From positions 1-7,951 of the forward strand of contig CADBNP010000302.1 in NCBI GenBank assembly GCA_902796095.1: a stretch of DNA of 7,951 bases. Direction: 5' to 3'. Position 1 is the stretch's first letter. Every line of letters begins with the position of its first letter. Origin of the DNA: an uncultured Aeromonadales bacterium (lineage in GTDB: Bacteria; Pseudomonadota; Gammaproteobacteria; Enterobacterales; Succinivibrionaceae). The position numbers and the translations under genes are program-made. Positions 5,878 through 7,951 of this stretch are shown here, in pieces. Below the pieces are notes generated by a model that saw only the letters and a list, made by a program, of their open reading frames with translations, was not told where the DNA came from and made no database searches.

Positions 5878-7515
5878 TCAGAGTTTAAACATCCTGACCT
5901 TTTCATCCATGGAGTTTGATACTTCTTCGATCTCTCCGGATATTTCAAGGGATGTTCTGGTTTCATTTGTGGTGCCGGATGTGGCTTCAGATATAAACTG
6001 CATGTTGGAGGATATCTCCCGGCTTGTGGCTGTCTGCTCCTCAGTGGCTGAAGCGATTTCAATCAGCTGGGCATGAACAGTTTCCACAGAGTCGTTGATG
6101 CCGTTCAGACTTTCCTCAATGGCGACAGTGTCCTCCGCAATTTCGTTCATCTTTTTGACGTTGATGGTCATGGTTGAGGTGGCGTTGCCTACGGTTTCCT
6201 GAATGGAGGAAATCATGGCACTGATTTCCTTGGTTGATCCGGATGTTCTTCCGGCAAGAGATCTGACCTCGTCGGCAACCACCGCAAATCCTCTTCCGTG
6301 CTCTCCAGCACGGGCGGCCTCAATGGCGGCATTCAGAGCAAGAAGATTTGTCTGTTCCGCAATTTCCTGAATTGTTCCCACAATGCCGCTTATCTTCTGT
6401 GTCTGCATGCCGAGCTGATCGATCATCTTTGCACTCTGATTTGTCTGCTCTGCGTGCTCTCTGATCTTTTCAACAGTGCAGCGAACCTTTTCTACACCGT
6501 TTCTGACAATATTCTGTACTTCTGCCGAGTAGCTGGAAGCCTCCGAGCAGTTTTTTGAAATCTGCTGGGATGTGTTGGCCATCTCCTCACTTGCCGCAGC
6601 AATGGTCGTGGACTGGGCGAGAACCTTTTCTGAGCTGGATGCTACTATGCTGTTGGATTTTGTTAGCTTTTCTGATTCTGTTTTCAGCTTGTCTGCATCC
6701 TCTTCCAGACCATGAACCACATCACGCAGGCTTTCAACCATGGTCTGGAATGATTTTGTAAGAGCTCCTATTTCATCTTTGCTGCAGTTATCAATCGTTA
6801 CAGACAAATCTCCCTTTGAGATGCAGTCAGCCTCGTCCGAGAGCTTTTTGATCGGGATCATGATGGATCGCGAGATTTTGTATGTAATAAACAGTGAAAT
6901 CAGTATTCCTATGACCGAAACCGCAACGAATACCGTAAGGCTTGTCTCCTTTGCAACCACTTCCTGAATTTCCCTGCTTCTTTTTTCTGAAAGATTGACC
7001 AGATAGTCGGTTTTTGCATCGATATTGTTGCCGATAGGTACCAGATACTTCTGGATTGCTAGGTACGCATCGCGGTTCTGGTTGATTTCAGTCAACCTTA
7101 TGACTTCGTTATAGGTGGCCTTTTCATAGTCGTCAAGCTGACCTTTCATGTATGAAACGGAATCTTCGCACTCTTTCATCCCTTTGCACTGATTATAGAT
7201 CCGCTCAAGAACTGCCGTGAAATTGCTCTTGTTTCTTGTGAAGGCTGCCTTCTGGGCATCTCTTTCCTCTTTTGAAACTGTCATCGGGTATTTGATGGCA
7301 CTGATTCTGAGCTCCTTGAACAGAGCTTCTATATGCCTTGAGTTGTCCACCATTCCTATAAGACCGGTCTTGCTGTCCGCAAGCTGATCAAGGTAGGAAG
7401 ATGCCAGTTTCAGCTTTGTCACGGACATGCAGAATGTTACTGTCAGGATAATGAAGATAGTTATCAGAAGAAACATCAGTTTGTGGGCAATTTTAAATCG
7501 GTTGAAAAAAAACAT
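5878..7515 (-). CDS. Transmembrane methyl-accepting chemotaxis protein
   Basis: A complete 545-residue chemoreceptor. TM1 is at about 12-32, a periplasmic helical ligand domain at 33-191 (length and helix-rich character suit the four-helix-bundle type), TM2 at about 192-212, and HAMP at about 213-267 (SIMIPIKKLSDEA through SKDEIGALTKSF). A long coiled-coil signalling domain follows. Its tip, EIAEQTNLLALNAAIEAARA followed by GEHGRGFAVVADEVRSLA (384-421), is the near-invariant CheA/CheW contact hairpin. The roughly 20 heptads on each side of the tip suggest the long-arm (about 40-heptad) class rather than the E. coli Tsr class; this is an estimate. There is no NWETF-like CheR-docking tail; the protein ends RMFKL. 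C110 and C116 lie in the periplasmic domain and could form a disulfide. The start is supported by AGAAGG at 7528-7523, 7 nt upstream. Ligand unknown. No che or flagellar gene is nearby. Confidence 0.96.
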   Translation of the reverse strand: MFFFNRFKIAHKLMFLLITIFIILTVTFCMSVTKLKLASSYLDQLADSKTGLIGMVDNSRHIEALFKELRISAIKYPMTVSKEERDAQKAAFTRNKSNFTAVLERIYNQCKGMKECEDSVSYMKGQLDDYEKATYNEVIRLTEINQNRDAYLAIQKYLVPIGNNIDAKTDYLVNLSEKRSREIQEVVAKETSLTVFVAVSVIGILISLFITYKISRSIMIPIKKLSDEADCISKGDLSVTIDNCSKDEIGALTKSFQTMVESLRDVVHGLEEDADKLKTESEKLTKSNSIVASSSEKVLAQSTTIAAASEEMANTSQQISKNCSEASSYSAEVQNIVRNGVEKVRCTVEKIREHAEQTNQSAKMIDQLGMQTQKISGIVGTIQEIAEQTNLLALNAAIEAARAGEHGRGFAVVADEVRSLAGRTSGSTKEISAMISSIQETVGNATSTMTINVKKMNEIAEDTVAIEESLNGINDSVETVHAQLIEIASATEEQTATSREISSNMQFISEATSGTTNETRTSLEISGEIEEVSNSMDEKVRMFKL

Positions 7516-7522
7516 AGCAAAA

Positions 7523-7528
7523 CCTTCT
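7523..7528 (-). promoter_or_regulatory. Ribosome-binding site of the chemoreceptor
   Basis: The minus strand reads AGAAGG seven nucleotides before the ATG at 7515-7513. Spacing is ideal and it fixes the chemoreceptor start. Confidence 0.75.
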
Positions 7529-7619
7529 ATGATTGATTACTGATCATGCAAAAACAACTGCAAACCCGGACTGTTAGTATGACAGGATCCTTTCCGGATT
7601 TTACCTCCCAATTAAAATG

Positions 7620-7648
7620 ATTATAAGATAACGCAGAATTTATATGAA
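7620..7648 (-). promoter_or_regulatory. Putative sigma-70 promoter of the chemoreceptor
   Basis: On the minus strand a perfect TATAAT (7625-7620) is preceded by TTCATA (7648-7643, four of six matches to TTGACA) with a 17-bp spacer. Transcription would start near 7613, giving a leader of about 97 nt before the ATG at 7515. I saw no match to a sigma-28 flagellar promoter (TAAA, then GCCGATAA) here, so the receptor is more likely housekeeping-controlled. The region is AT-rich, so a chance match is possible. Confidence 0.5.
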
Positions 7649-7840
7649 TTATGCATTGTTTGATTTGTGACATTAAAACGCTTTAGTTTTTAATATTGAT
7701 ATGTTCGTTACATTATTTTGTTTTTAGTGGTGATAGTCCACGGTTATTAAAAATATTTCTTGTTTTTCAATTTGTTATAGTCATAAATTATCCATTTTTA
7801 TGACGTCAGAATTAGTGAGTATGCAAAAGAAAGGATCCCG

Positions 7841-7857
7841 GTTATCCGTCGGATAAC
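7841..7857. repeat. Perfect 7-bp inverted repeat (hairpin or operator)
   Basis: GTTATCC and GGATAAC are perfect reverse complements around a 3-nt GTC spacer. On the plus strand it is followed by AGTTTAATTT, a poor T-run, so it is a weak terminator candidate at best. It could equally be a dyad operator or an RNA stem in a leader. Confidence 0.5.
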
Positions 7858-7909
7858 AGTTTAATTTAGGCTATGTTCAAGAAAAGTGTTGATCTTATCT
7901 TAAACTGCT

Positions 7910-7915
7910 AAGGAG
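7910..7915 (+). promoter_or_regulatory. Orphan Shine-Dalgarno-like AAGGAG
   Basis: A strong AAGGAG occurs at the end of the 12-residue frame starting at 7873 (its TAA overlaps the motif). The bases that follow (TAATCATAACCC) contain no ATG, GTG or TTG at usable distance; the only TTG in the right part of the window (7935) is followed by a stop after one codon. It may be a chance match or part of a structured leader. Confidence 0.25.
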
Positions 7916-7933
7916 TAATCATAACCCGCAGGC

Positions 7934-7951
7934 TTTGACTTGAAAGTCAAA
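7934..7951. repeat. Perfect 8-bp inverted repeat cut by the window end
   Basis: TTTGACTT and AAGTCAAA are perfect reverse complements around GA, ending on the last base of the window. The bases to the left (CCCGCAGGC) are GC-rich, so the stem may continue past the edge and could be a terminator or an RNA stem, but the other arm is not visible. Confidence 0.5.

Larger units (their letters stand above)
7516..7951. other. AT-rich intergenic region without a recognisable gene
   Basis: This 436-bp stretch is clearly richer in A and T than the genes around it, especially 7610-7800. It contains the chemoreceptor promoter and leader at its left end. From about 7800 it contains two hairpin-forming repeats and a Shine-Dalgarno-like AAGGAG, which suggests the leader or control region of something to the right of the window. 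Only very short frames exist: an 18-residue frame from ATG 7800 and a 12-residue frame from ATG 7873, both without convincing ribosome sites. No tRNA, rRNA or IS end was seen. Confidence 0.7.

Noticed and set aside
7660..7685. CRP-like half-site TGTGA
   Set aside because: The second half at the correct spacing (AACGC) does not match TCACA.
7800..7911. Two tiny plus-strand frames (18 and 12 codons)
   Set aside because: They lack convincing ribosome sites and codon signal; they may at most be leader peptides, so they were not called as genes.

Overview
The window looks like a piece of a gammaproteobacterial chromosome of intermediate G+C. The clues are a Na+-NQR maturation pair (nqrM, apbE), an Mpl murein-peptide ligase of the expected length, and an ABC exporter that, from memory, resembles E. 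coli YadG/YadH very closely. The ApbE motifs are also of the enterobacterial type. A gut anaerobe such as a member of the Succinivibrionaceae is possible, but this is only a guess; nothing in the window fixes the genus.

Positions 37-5696 hold seven plus-strand genes packed head to tail with gaps of 7 bp or less or short overlaps, so they are probably one transcript. In order they are nqrM, apbE, an unrecognised 8-TM membrane protein, mpl, yadG-like ATPase, yadH-like permease, and a short SPFH (stomatin/prohibitin-like) membrane protein. The first two serve the sodium-pumping NADH:quinone oxidoreductase: NqrM in cofactor maturation and ApbE in covalent FMN attachment. The nqr structural genes probably lie just left of the window. 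Mpl recycles cell-wall tripeptide. YadG/YadH form an ABC-2 exporter of unknown substrate. The theme is the cell envelope, but the roles of the 8-TM protein and the SPFH protein are unknown.

Positions 5697-5877 are a convergent intergenic gap. It contains a strong rho-independent terminator that serves the minus-strand gene. The same gap holds a reading frame, in frame with the SPFH gene but beyond two TGA codons, that may be a decayed or mis-sequenced C-terminus.

Positions 5878-7515 (minus strand) encode a complete transmembrane methyl-accepting chemotaxis protein with its own ribosome-binding site, a plausible sigma-70 promoter and a terminator, so it is a stand-alone gene.

Positions 7516-7951 contain no recognisable gene. 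The stretch is AT-rich and carries the chemoreceptor promoter, a perfect 7-bp hairpin, a Shine-Dalgarno-like AAGGAG with no usable start codon after it, and a perfect inverted repeat cut off by the window edge.

No tRNA, rRNA, CRISPR array or insertion sequence was seen. The least familiar parts are the 8-TM protein and the SPFH protein coupled to the YadGH-type exporter.
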